Source: Paguma larvata (lineage: Eukaryota; Chordata; Mammalia; Carnivora; Viverridae). Taken from it: 64,000 nt of DNA. The stretch covers positions 112,864,746 through 112,928,745 of the forward strand of contig CM057826.1 in the NCBI GenBank assembly GCA_030068075.1, given 5' to 3'. Below the pieces are notes generated by a model. It was not told the DNA's origin. It saw only the letters and a program-made list of their open reading frames with translations, and ran no database searches. This document shows, piece after piece, positions 55,674-64,000 of the stretch (position 1 is the stretch's first letter; every line of letters starts with the position of its first letter). A program made the position numbers and the translations under genes.

Positions 55674-55711
55674 ACTCATTGTACACTCAATGAGTGTACT
55701 CAATGTACACT
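55674..55711. repeat. overlapping palindrome cluster
   Basis: GTACACTCA-A-TGAGTGTAC at 55681-55699 is a perfect inverted repeat with a one-base centre. ACTCATTG (55674-55681) pairs with CAATGAGT (55688-55695). A further 'caatgtacact' copy follows at 55701-55711. Several alternative hairpins are possible. Confidence 0.9.
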
Positions 55712-55814
55712 GACCACGCAAACATGAAGCTACGTCCAGACTGTGGGCAAGACTTACCATTCCTTTACTTTCCATGCAGCACCTGCTGGCCATCAAGTAA
55801 CAAATGGGTTAAGA

Positions 55815-56065
55815 ACTAATGTTTATGTTATATCTATTATGTTACGAGCTCTGTTGTAAGTACTTTATTTATACTTAATTATATTTTGCAACACCTTATA
55901 ATGTGGGTCTTAGTATTACCTCATTTTACAGATGAGGAAACTGAGGCGCCAGGATGTTAAATAACTGGGTGGAAGTCCTACAGCTAGTGAGCAGCAGAAC
56001 TGGGATTTGAATCAAGGCAGTCAGGCTTCAGAATCGACCCTATTAATCACAGTTTTTGCTGCCTC
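55815..56065 (-). mobile_element. MIR SINE (antisense), nearly full-length
   Basis: 'cattttacagatgaggaaac', 'tgaggcgccaggatgttaaa', 'agctagtgagcagcagaact', 'gggatttgaatcaaggcagt' are the clearest MIR in the window, in reverse order from the 3' end. Confidence 0.92.
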
Positions 56066-56233
56066 CAAATACTGCTTATGGCTTGTTTTTTTTTTTTTTT
56101 TGTCCCCTCATATCACTAAATCAAGAACATCTTCCCAAAGGTTCTGTATTCTCTTACGATATTATTTGTAAAGTCTAAATAGTGTTCGAGTACTTAAATA
56201 TTCTAATTCTTCTATTTAAAAAAAAAGGCTAAG

Positions 56234-56413
56234 GGGCGCCTTGGTGGCTCAGTCGGTTAAGCGTGGTTTTGGCTCAGGTCATTGTCTCACAGTTTCGGGC
56301 TCTGTGCTGACAGCATGGAGCCTTCTGGGGATATTCTCTCTTTCTCTCTCCTCACCCCCTCGTGCTGTCTCTGTCTCAAAATATAAAAAAATAAACTTGA
56401 AAAATATTTTTTT
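56234..56413 (+). mobile_element. SINEC with target-site duplication and deleted B box
   Basis: The head 'gggcgccttggtggctcagt' keeps a perfect A-box-like TGGCTCAGTCGG at 56245-56256. The region that should hold the B box is deleted ('cacagtttcgggctctgtgc'). AAAAAGGCTAAG (56222-56233) and AAAAAGGTTAGG (56414-56425) flank it. The head is the closest to the cat-type consensus here. Confidence 0.93.
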
Positions 56414-56425
56414 AAAAAGGTTAGG

Positions 56426-57400
56426 AATTATACTGTTCCTTTTATTCTGTTATAAATCTACAATAAAGCAACTTGAAGGTAAATCTTTGCACACTTGTAT
56501 GATGGCTTACTTAGGTTTAATTTCTCAACCTGGTATCTAAAGTTAAACTTGAGTGTATACAGTAATTTATGGAATTTATGGGGAACAGTTTTGAAAAGTC
56601 GACTTTTTTTATACATCAGGAGTAGTAGGCAGCTGCCACATGAGTGCCTTCCAGTCTGATCTGCCTGTATTTTCTCTTATCCAATGGTTGCTTCTCCTGA
56701 AAATAGGGTTGGTAACCAACCACGTGCAAGTGAAAATGTGTTCCTAAATGGAGGCATTATGTAACTACGGGAAGAGCTCTAAATGGTAATGGAGAATTCA
56801 GAATAAAAATTGCGGTAAACACTGAGCAAGTCAAGGAAACCATATCTGTATACTTAACGTTATTACACTCAGAGTAGAGTGCATTTCAATCCAAACGAAA
56901 GATTTTGCTTTATGAAGACACAGAGCTAATTAATCGATGTCAAATTGTTTTTTAAATCCTTGTCTTCTGGATAATTCAGACTCCCTGTTGCATGAATTAA
57001 TCTCTCCTTAGCCATTCGTAGCTGTTGACCTGATAAGCATTTATTTTTTTTTTTGGTAGTATAAAATGTTTATGGTGCAAAATTAACATCATTAGACAAA
57101 ACGTCATGCTTTGGGTGAAAACACTGAACGTTTTTGCCCCTTGTAGTGTCAGCCCAAAGTCCTGTGATTGATTCAGGGTGCTGTTCAGGGGTAAGTCTCC
57201 AGATGGTGAAGTTCTTCCCTCACTGATACTAAAAACATACAGCATCTGGGCCTGAGGCCTAGGGGTGTTGTGCATATATGTCTGTGTTTGTATGTGTGTG
57301 TACATACAAGCTTGCGGAACTGGCTGGACAGGAATACATCTAAACAGTTTTATCCCAACAACTACAACCTTCACAAATATTCAAGTGCAATCATAAATTT
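56426..57400. other. unique non-coding sequence, nothing recognised
   Basis: A 125-codon minus frame at 56997-57374 has no recognisable motif and spans a T-run and a TG-rich stretch (57275-57300). Not called. Confidence 0.4.
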
Positions 57401-57404
57401 ATTC

Positions 57405-57850
57405 AGTAGTCCAACAAGCATTTATTGAGCATATTGTTGTCTGTATGATAGGAAATGCTGGAAAACAAAACAAAAGAGAACCTCCTAGAGTTCATGGTAT
57501 TCTAGAAGTATTAGCCAGATAAAGAAGTAATTGGAGATCATACAACACTGTCACGAATGATAATAAATGCGAGGAAGGCATTATCCTGCATCGGGGAAGG
57601 AGAAGTATAGAGCAAACAGTACAGGGCAGGGCTCCCTGGAGTTAGGCTTTGATGAATGTCTTCATCAGGTAGCCAAGGTGGGACCTGGTATTCCAGACAG
57701 AGATGAAAATGTTAAAAGACACAGAATTACAGAACAGCATGAAGTATTCAAGAAATTTCAATCTCCAAAACTGCTGTGGTCCAAGGAGCCTGAAGTCCTA
57801 CTGAGGCAGCCTATATTATGGTTATCCTTGGACTCTGAAAGGGACAGGTG
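57405..57850 (-). mobile_element. L2 LINE 3' region (antisense)
   Basis: 'ccaacaagcatttattgagc', 'atgataggaaatgctggaaa', 'gaacctcctagagttcatgg', 'gtattccagacagagatgaa' follow the reverse complement of L2. The 94-codon plus frame inside it is read-through. Confidence 0.75.
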
Positions 57851-58395
57851 AATATATGCAACAATAGGCCATCTTGGTGTGAAGCTTTTAGCACCATGGG
57901 AGAAACCGATGAGTGTGAGATAATTTCTGAAGCTGCTTGGAATTCTGTTAGGATCGATTCACCTGAGATTAGTCCTGGCTCAGTTTCCCACTTTTCTGAG
58001 TGCAGATACTCCCAGAAAGACATTTATCAGAGTCTCTTTATCCATCACCAGCTGTGCACAGTACAGTTGTGTACTAGCTACCAAGCAGTGTACAGTAAAG
58101 AGTAGGTATGGGCTATGTGTTTATTGACTGGAATATTGGATGGTCATAAAGATGAGAGCCAGTACTTGAAGGAACTTCAAGTCTTCTTGCAGAAATGAAT
58201 TGTAAACATGCAAAAGACTCAGAATGTAAGATATGAGTAACTGTTACCTATAAAAGAGATTTTAAAAGATTAATATAAACTCTAAAAGAAAGCCCATGCT
58301 TCATTAGTATACACAGAAATACCATGTGGTAAGTAATAAGTCCTCAAATAAGACATCAATGAACTAGAGTTATCAGCCTTGTCAAGCCAGACAGA
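57851..58395. other. unique non-coding sequence, nothing recognised
   Basis: No family assigned. Confidence 0.4.
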
Positions 58396-58399
58396 GAAT

Positions 58400-58720
58400 T
58401 GTCTCTGCAATTACTTTCTTAGAATAAATGTGTGAGCAAATGATTACTGGGTCAAAGATACCAACCACTTTTGGACCATTAATACCTCTTGCAATGTGAT
58501 TTCTAAAATAGCTATACCAATTTATATAGTCAGACACAGTACATAAATGCACATGTTTTATCATAACTTTGTTAGAGTTGGTTATTGTCATTTTTAAGAT
58601 TATTTTTTAAGGGGACAGCTTAAGAGATCATTCTCCTTGTAATGTGCATTACTTTGCTTCCTAGTGAAGTTAAACAATTTTCATTTTGTTTAATAGTGGT
58701 GTATTCTATTGTATGAGACA
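58400..58720 (-). mobile_element. L1M 3' UTR fragment (antisense)
   Basis: 'gattactgggtcaaagatac', 'ggaccattaatacctcttgc', 'taaaatagctataccaattt' and 'agttggttattgtcattttt' follow the antisense old L1 3' UTR. Confidence 0.7.
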
Positions 58721-58849
58721 TTTTCCTGCTGGTGCTGTGATCCAGAGGAGGACAGGAAAAGGTTTTCTGCAAATGGAGAAAGAGCACAGAGACAGATGTA
58801 AGGCAGTGGTGTGTTACATTAGTATGTTTTTGTATTTTACTCTTTTTTT

Positions 58850-59240
58850 GGGTAGCAAATGAAAGGAAACCTCACTTCAAAAGGCTTATATATAAAAAAG
58901 GACATTTAATAGTTTACCTAAGTGAACATTCCAGATAGTACATTTGTCTTCAGCTGTAGCTCAGGACTCCCATAATATCACCAGGACTGGGTTCTGGCTT
59001 TGCATTTTGTTGTGTAGTCCCAAGTTCAAATAGGCTTTCCACCTGTGGTTACTATGTAGCTGCAGCACTTTGCAAACATTACATGGCAGAACAGAGTCTC
59101 TTTCTCAGTGTCACTGGGTTGAATGGGATCACCTGAACGTCCTGAGCCAATCACAGTGGCCAGGAGAAGGTGGCATTCTGACTGGTTCAGCTCTGTGTCA
59201 CGTGTTCCTCTGCTAGGCTGACTTGGTATTTCACCCTAAG
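58850..59240 (+). mobile_element. LTR- or DNA-type mammalian repeat, unnamed
   Basis: 'gaaaggaaacctcacttcaa', 'aaggcttatatataaaaaag', 'gagccaatcacagtggccag' and 'tgactggttcagctctgtgt' match a common mammalian interspersed family that I recognise by these phrases but cannot name. No coding part. Confidence 0.55.
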
Positions 59241-60000
59241 TGCTAAGGTGAGAGAAGAGGTGGATTCCCAGAGGGAAACTGGAAATAAAGGGAACGGAAG
59301 TTAATGGATCCTATCTGTACGCCAGACCCAGGATGAATTGCCTGTTGCACTATATGGCTTCCCGCTGAGCCCGATGAAACTAAACCTTTCCTTTGTGTGG
59401 AAGTAGGGCTGCCATGATTCTCCCAATGCCCAGATTCCTCTCTCATATGTTAGCCTTCTAGGAGGAGTTCCATTTCCTTCTTTTGCTTCCCTTTCCTTGG
59501 AAACAGAAGTCTGCAGATCTTGGAGGTGGTGATTAGTAAGCTATTGTTTCTCAGCAGTAGGTGCGTCTGTGTTGCTCAGCTTTGTGATACTAGGACTGGG
59601 AGTCGGCTGACCGCATTCCTCACATGGCTCCTTAGGAGGCTCTACCAGTGGGGAACTTGTGCACCTGTCAACCAGCCTTTTTTTTGGAAGTCTTACTCGC
59701 AGCTCTGCTGGATCTTCTCAGCTTCCAACCATGCAGCATCCTCTTTTCAGAGAGTTGGACTGGAACTCTCCAGTGCCCAGTGTCCTCTCAATTTACACAT
59801 TTTGATAATGCCACCTTCTTCTCTTGGCTTCTGCAGTCCTTGAGGTGGCCATTGCTTCCTGCACTTACTACACTGATCCCTCCATGTCTCCTTCTGGTCT
59901 TTAGGTTTTCCAGCATTTGACTCGTAATTCTTTACATGAAGATACCTTTGTTAAAATCACTAGTGTAGTCTGTTTCCATACTAGACTCTGACAGAAGGAG
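59241..60000. other. non-coding sequence, probable old repeat remnants
   Basis: 'gctttgtgatactaggactg' and 'ttgtgcacctgtcaacc' faintly recall LTR-like repeats. Two overlapping plus frames (107 and 90 codons) at 59520-59920 show no domain. Confidence 0.35.
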
Positions 60001-60004
60001 TCGC

Positions 60005-60470
60005 GGTCCACTCACATGGTCTAACCATCATTCACAGTAAGCCTGAAGATCATCCTGGTGGGGAATTAATACGGTCTTCCCATTGCCCTCAGGAGAAAGC
60101 TTAAGTGCTCAGGGCCCTGCCTGATTTTACGGCTGCCTCTCTTGCTGTCCCATCTCTTGCACTTGAAACTCTTACCACATGGAGTTCTTTGATGTTTTTC
60201 CAGTGTGTGACCTACTCTGTCACCTTGAGCCCATTGAATTCCTTCTGCTAAGGACCCTGAGAACTTCTCGTTTTATCTGGGCAACTCTCACATATCCTTC
60301 AGGTGCCAGCCAGGGTCGTTTTCCTTGGGAAGGCTTTATTGATTTCTCTCCCCTTCCCATGGTATCCTGTACTTTGCTTTTAAAGGTATTCATTTAACAG
60401 TTAGATGGCCTATTTTCCACACTGGACTGCAAGCTCTTTGAAAGCAGTACCCAGAATTTAATGGGTAGCT
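60005..60470 (+). mobile_element. L2 LINE 3' region
   Basis: 'cttgctgtcccatctcttgc', 'gcaactctcacatatccttc', 'gggaaggctttattgatttc', 'ccacactggactgcaagctc', 'tttgaaagcagtacccagaa' follow the sense L2 3' region towards its end. Confidence 0.72.
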
Positions 60471-60945
60471 TAAGAAACAATTGACAAAGATGTCGTTAGA
60501 AAACATCAGTGCTTTCTTTGTACTTTCTTGGAGCAAGGACAAAAATTCAGCTACCATTTCTGCTGATGCAAGTCATGCCCTAAATGATTACAGAGAGTTT
60601 CATCTCCTATCCAAAGGACAAGCTAATGTTGTGAAAATTGCCAAAGTGGAACTCAAGGGCAACAAACAAGATGCCTTAAAGACCTGAGATGTCTCTGAGG
60701 CCGCCACATGTCACTCCAGTGATGGAGGTGGACAGGGATCAGCTATTGATTCACCGGGTTAAAAGCCTTCCCATTACCCTCAGCAGCTGAAGGCATTGTG
60801 TCAGAGATAAGCAGGAGAAGAAAATGAAGCCTTGTCAAGTCTTTACACATATGATTTCCGGATACTGATGAGAGGCATTGGATCAGAGGGGACAACTGAA
60901 TGTGCCTTCTTTCCTAAGAGTGCATCACGTGATGAAAGAACACAG
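60471..60945. other. unique non-coding sequence, nothing recognised
   Basis: A 68-codon plus frame at 60481-60687 has no recognisable domain. Confidence 0.4.
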
Positions 60946-60949
60946 TATT

Positions 60950-61137
60950 GAGAGTCAGAACTTAGTTCAATCTCAGTTTTGCTGATGGCGTTGGGGAACA
61001 GAAGAGATTGTTTGATTATTAATCTCTGAAATGGAGCTGATGGCATCTATATCACTTAGTTGATTTATTTGAAGAGAACAAAAAGAAGTAATTGACTATA
61101 AAGTACCTAGCACAGAATTAGGAAATACTGGTATTTG
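60950..61137 (+). mobile_element. MIR SINE (weak)
   Basis: 'gagagtcagaacttagttca', 'tcagttttgctgatggcgtt', 'aatctctgaaatggagctga' and 'aagtacctagcacagaatta' fall in MIR order, with low similarity. Confidence 0.5.
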
Positions 61138-61374
61138 TGGAAAATGATTGGATTGGCAATCCCACACAAGCATCATCTGTCCATTCAAAATGATCATCTA
61201 ATGTCTCTTAAATGCTGCTGATAGATAAGTAAATAAATTTAATGTTCTTCCGAAAGGAAAAAAATCTGAAAAGGTAACGAAATACACAAACTGAAGAATG
61301 ACAATTTTGTCAGTTGCCGTAATATTGTTCTTGATAGCATTTTTTCTTTGTCCTGATCTAGGATTCTGGTCCGG

Positions 61375-61560
61375 GATCATGTGTTGAGTTTCATTGTCAG
61401 GTCTCTTGAGTTGTCCTTACTTGAGAATTGTTCCTTGGCCTTTCCTTCAATAAATGACATTGACATTTTTGAAGAGTCGGGCCAATTGTTTTGTAGAAGG
61501 TCTCTCAGTTTGGGTTTGTCTGATTGCTTTCTGACAATGTGGTTTTTAGGACCATGCAGC
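61375..61560. mobile_element. old interspersed repeat remnant, unnamed
   Basis: 'acattgacatttttgaagag', 'gccaattgttttgtagaagg', 'tctctcagtttgggtttgtc' match a common mammalian repeat, possibly L1ME-related. The family is uncertain. Confidence 0.45.
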
Positions 61561-62485
61561 CAGCAAATGACGCAGCTACTGACCTCCTGTCTTGCATACT
61601 TTCCTTAAAAATCTGCCAAGAGACTTGGAGGTCAGAAGACCCCAGACTCCCACCCTTAGAAGAGCAGTCCTGATCACACAGCCAGTGTGTGAAATCACAG
61701 CAGTTCTGAAATGGTCATAACCAGTGAGAATACGTCCTTCCCAGTTAAGCCTGGCTGTTTGCCTAATTGTCATTTAATACCTTCAGGTCTGAGTGACCAT
61801 TAAAAAAGAATCTATAGTTATTACTTCATTTTGTCTTCATCTCAAGGTGACAGTTTGTCCTGCTTTAATAGAGCAGACAGGAAAAACATTAGGAAAATTA
61901 GACCAAATGTGGGTAAAATGCCATAAGACCATTTCAGTTCTATTATGTGTTTTTCAAAACTGTAGGGCATTGAACAAAATGCACTAAAATTAAAAAAAAA
62001 CTTATTTGGAAAATTCTTTTTAAAAGCTGAACAATTGATGCAGCTAATCTATAATTTACCCAAATGTTGGGTACTTTATTATATTGGCATGCTAGGAGTT
62101 AGCTCACTGAATTTTCTCAAAGAAATGGGAGAGACAAATAGGCAAGTAATTGGTGTTCTGAGCCCATGTTCTGCTTCCCATTTCATGAATTGGACCTCAA
62201 GTACATTTAAAAATTTGTCTAGATGTTAAAAAAAATGTCCAAACCAGCCCTAAATGAACTCTGCCTTTTCACAGCTTTTCCCACTTCTAATTGAGTCTTC
62301 TAGTTTCTTTTTTACTTTTTCTCTAGAGCAGATTAGGAGGATGTCACTAGGTGTGGCTGGGGGAAGACCCTCCTCACATTTAGCTCTTGTGGCTGCAGTG
62401 TGTGGTAGGGGTGAGCAGTGAGGGAAAATACTTCAGATACCACTGTCCTACTAGTGAGCAGTGATGGTTATGTGTGGATTGTTTA
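61561..62485. other. unique non-coding sequence, nothing recognised
   Basis: No family or exon recognised. Confidence 0.4.
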
Positions 62486-62489
62486 TAAC

Positions 62490-62645
62490 ATAAACATTCA
62501 TTGAAAACAACCTATTGGACCCATCATTAAATGCAGGCATCAAGCTAGGTAGTGGATTTAACAAATAGCTGAGACATGGTTCCTACCATCAGAGAACCTA
62601 CAGTCAAAATATATGTGGGGCATTGGGGAGGCAATTGTCTAGGGT
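62490..62645 (-). mobile_element. L2 LINE 3' end (antisense)
   Basis: 'aggcatcaagctaggtagtg', 'catggttcctaccatcagag', 'aacctacagtcaaaatatat' follow the antisense L2 terminus. Confidence 0.6.
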
Positions 62646-63115
62646 AAAAACAGGATGCTGGGGGAGGGGCACACAATCAGGCTGGGAGGGAGGTAGAATG
62701 GGCGGGTTAAATGTGTATTTTGCTCATTGACTGCTACTTTATCTCCTAGGAAAGAACAAAGGCAGGAAAGAGTTTGGCTTGTTTAAAAAGTTAGACATCT
62801 CCATGCTGTCTACTCTCATTGAACTTGGAAAATTAATGACCAAAGATTTTTCAAAGAATGATGATATCAGGGACCAGGGTGACTAGAGAAATCAAGCAGC
62901 TTTTCTTTTAGATTCTTTGTCAGAAAAGCCCAGAGGAATTTGCTCACAATTCTGAGATGGAAGCTGTTGGGGAGAAGGGTGTGGAGGAATTTAAAGTTTT
63001 TTAATCTCTCTTCAAGGTGATGGAGTGATACTGCTCTATGCAGAGCAGGACTGCTTCTCTTTAGGAATTTGCAGCTCTCCATCCTTCTTTATATGCCAAG
63101 TCTCATGTTTTTTCC
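62646..63115. other. unique non-coding sequence, nothing recognised
   Basis: No family assigned; a 71-codon minus frame at 62867-63082 has no motif. Confidence 0.4.
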
Positions 63116-63119
63116 GAGA

Positions 63120-63192
63120 AAAATATTTACTTAATATTTATTAAGTTTTCTTAATATTTACTTAATATTTATTTGCTTAATATTTATTATAC
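63120..63192. repeat. imperfect tandem TTAATATTTATT-type repeat
   Basis: Five near-copies of a 'cttaatatttact/att' unit occur in about 70 bases. AT-rich minisatellite. Read directly. Confidence 0.88.
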
Positions 63193-63394
63193 GCGATTAT
63201 TCTCCAGTCTCTGTCTTTATTCTTTTAGTTAACACACATAACTTCTGTCTCTACGCTCACAGTATTGCACAGCACTCAGGAAACAGATGTGAGATCATTA
63301 GGATTATAGTTGCCTTTGTAGTGAGTGTTGAGGGTAGAAAGAAAGGGCGGGGGGAGCTTCCAATGTGATCAAGTTTATCTTCCAAACTTTTAGT

Positions 63395-63850
63395 GCCACA
63401 GACAAGGCTTTTGAGAAGTACTGTCCAAGCCGAGACTCAAAGGCATTGTGATAGAAAATGTGCTCGAGATGGCAGGCAGAACAGTGGCAAAGACCTGGAA
63501 ACTGGAGAGAACATTGTGTATTATATCAGAGACGCTGATGGAAGGGTGACAACAAGGCAGAAGAGAGAGACAGGGTTGGAAAGGGTTGAATGCTTTGAAA
63601 GCGTTCCATCTGCCACCTCCATCTTGAGGACCATTGGTAGCTATGGGATGGAAAGTGGTAGAATCAGATTTACATTTCAGAAAGAACACTCTGGAGACAG
63701 GAGGGTGAAAGTGCTCGACGGGTAAAACTGGAAGCACAGAGACCAACTGGGACATCTGGATGAGGAGCTTGGTTGTTAGGATGAGAAGAGGTCAAAGAAT
63801 GACAACTATGTGGGAGGTGAGACCCATATTTTGTGATGAATTATATGTGG
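63395..63850 (-). mobile_element. L2 LINE 3' region (antisense)
   Basis: 'gatggcaggcagaacagtgg', 'ggttggaaagggttgaatgc', 'agaatcagatttacatttca', 'gaaagaacactctggagaca', 'gaagcacagagaccaactgg' follow the reverse complement of L2 ('gatctgatttacgttttaaa', 'gatcactctggctgc' in the consensus). The two frames of 110-121 codons here are read-through. Confidence 0.75.
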
Positions 63851-64000
63851 GAAATGGAGGGGAGGAAGAGGGAAAGATGGGAAAAGCCCACCTTTCCTCA
63901 CACTTGTCTTTTACCCTAACCTTGCTCTTAGATGTTGAGGCTTCCCTACATCTTCAGTTCTTCATGATACCATGACCTCAAGTCTCGGCATTGATCTCAG

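Noticed and set aside
56997..57374. 125-codon minus frame
   Set aside because: Spans a T-run and a TG-rich stretch, with no recognisable motif; alternatives cannot be supported.
63390..63755. Minus frame of 121 codons and overlapping plus frame of 110 codons
   Set aside because: Both lie in an antisense L2 fragment and are chance read-through.

Overview
This is mammalian nuclear DNA from a carnivore, most likely a cat-type (feliform) species. The diagnostic sequence is a tRNA-derived SINE present about 20 times. Its head reads like GGGGCGCCTTGGTGGCTCAG, it has a short CT-rich body, and it ends in AATAAA-type A-rich tails. This is the SINEC/CAN-SINE form typical of cats rather than the dog form. 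Two 3' ends of a carnivore-type L1 agree with that. All family calls are from pattern recognition by eye; no search was run.

No complete protein-coding gene can be supported. All open frames are short (at most 170 codons), and many translate repeats such as Arg-Glu runs from (AG)n or read-throughs of SINE, L1, L2 or MIR copies. The window therefore looks intronic or intergenic. The one coding-like segment is a possible internal exon on the minus strand at 55450-55567, open throughout and bounded by an AG acceptor and a CAG/GTGAGT donor.

Layout. Bases 1-24500 hold ancient repeats (MIR, L2 and small hAT-type DNA transposons such as MER5A) in unique sequence, with only two SINEC insertions. Bases 24500-47650 are T-rich and dominated by two large decayed L1 loci, both in minus orientation (about 25.1-29.0 kb and 37.5-44.8 kb, with further 3' fragments at 36.2, 45.8 and 47.3 kb). 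SINECs crowd into this block, 12 of 14 in minus orientation, several with clear target-site duplications. An LTR-like or promoter-like block with a perfect DR5 nuclear-receptor motif, CCAAT box, TATA box and splice donor lies at about 44.9-45.5 kb. Bases 47650-64000 return to MIR and antisense L2 fragments with a few SINECs, the exon candidate and a palindrome cluster.

The most unusual observations are the DR5/CCAAT/TATA/donor arrangement near 45.1-45.3 kb, the isolated exon candidate, and two places where a second SINE inserted into the target duplication left by an earlier one.
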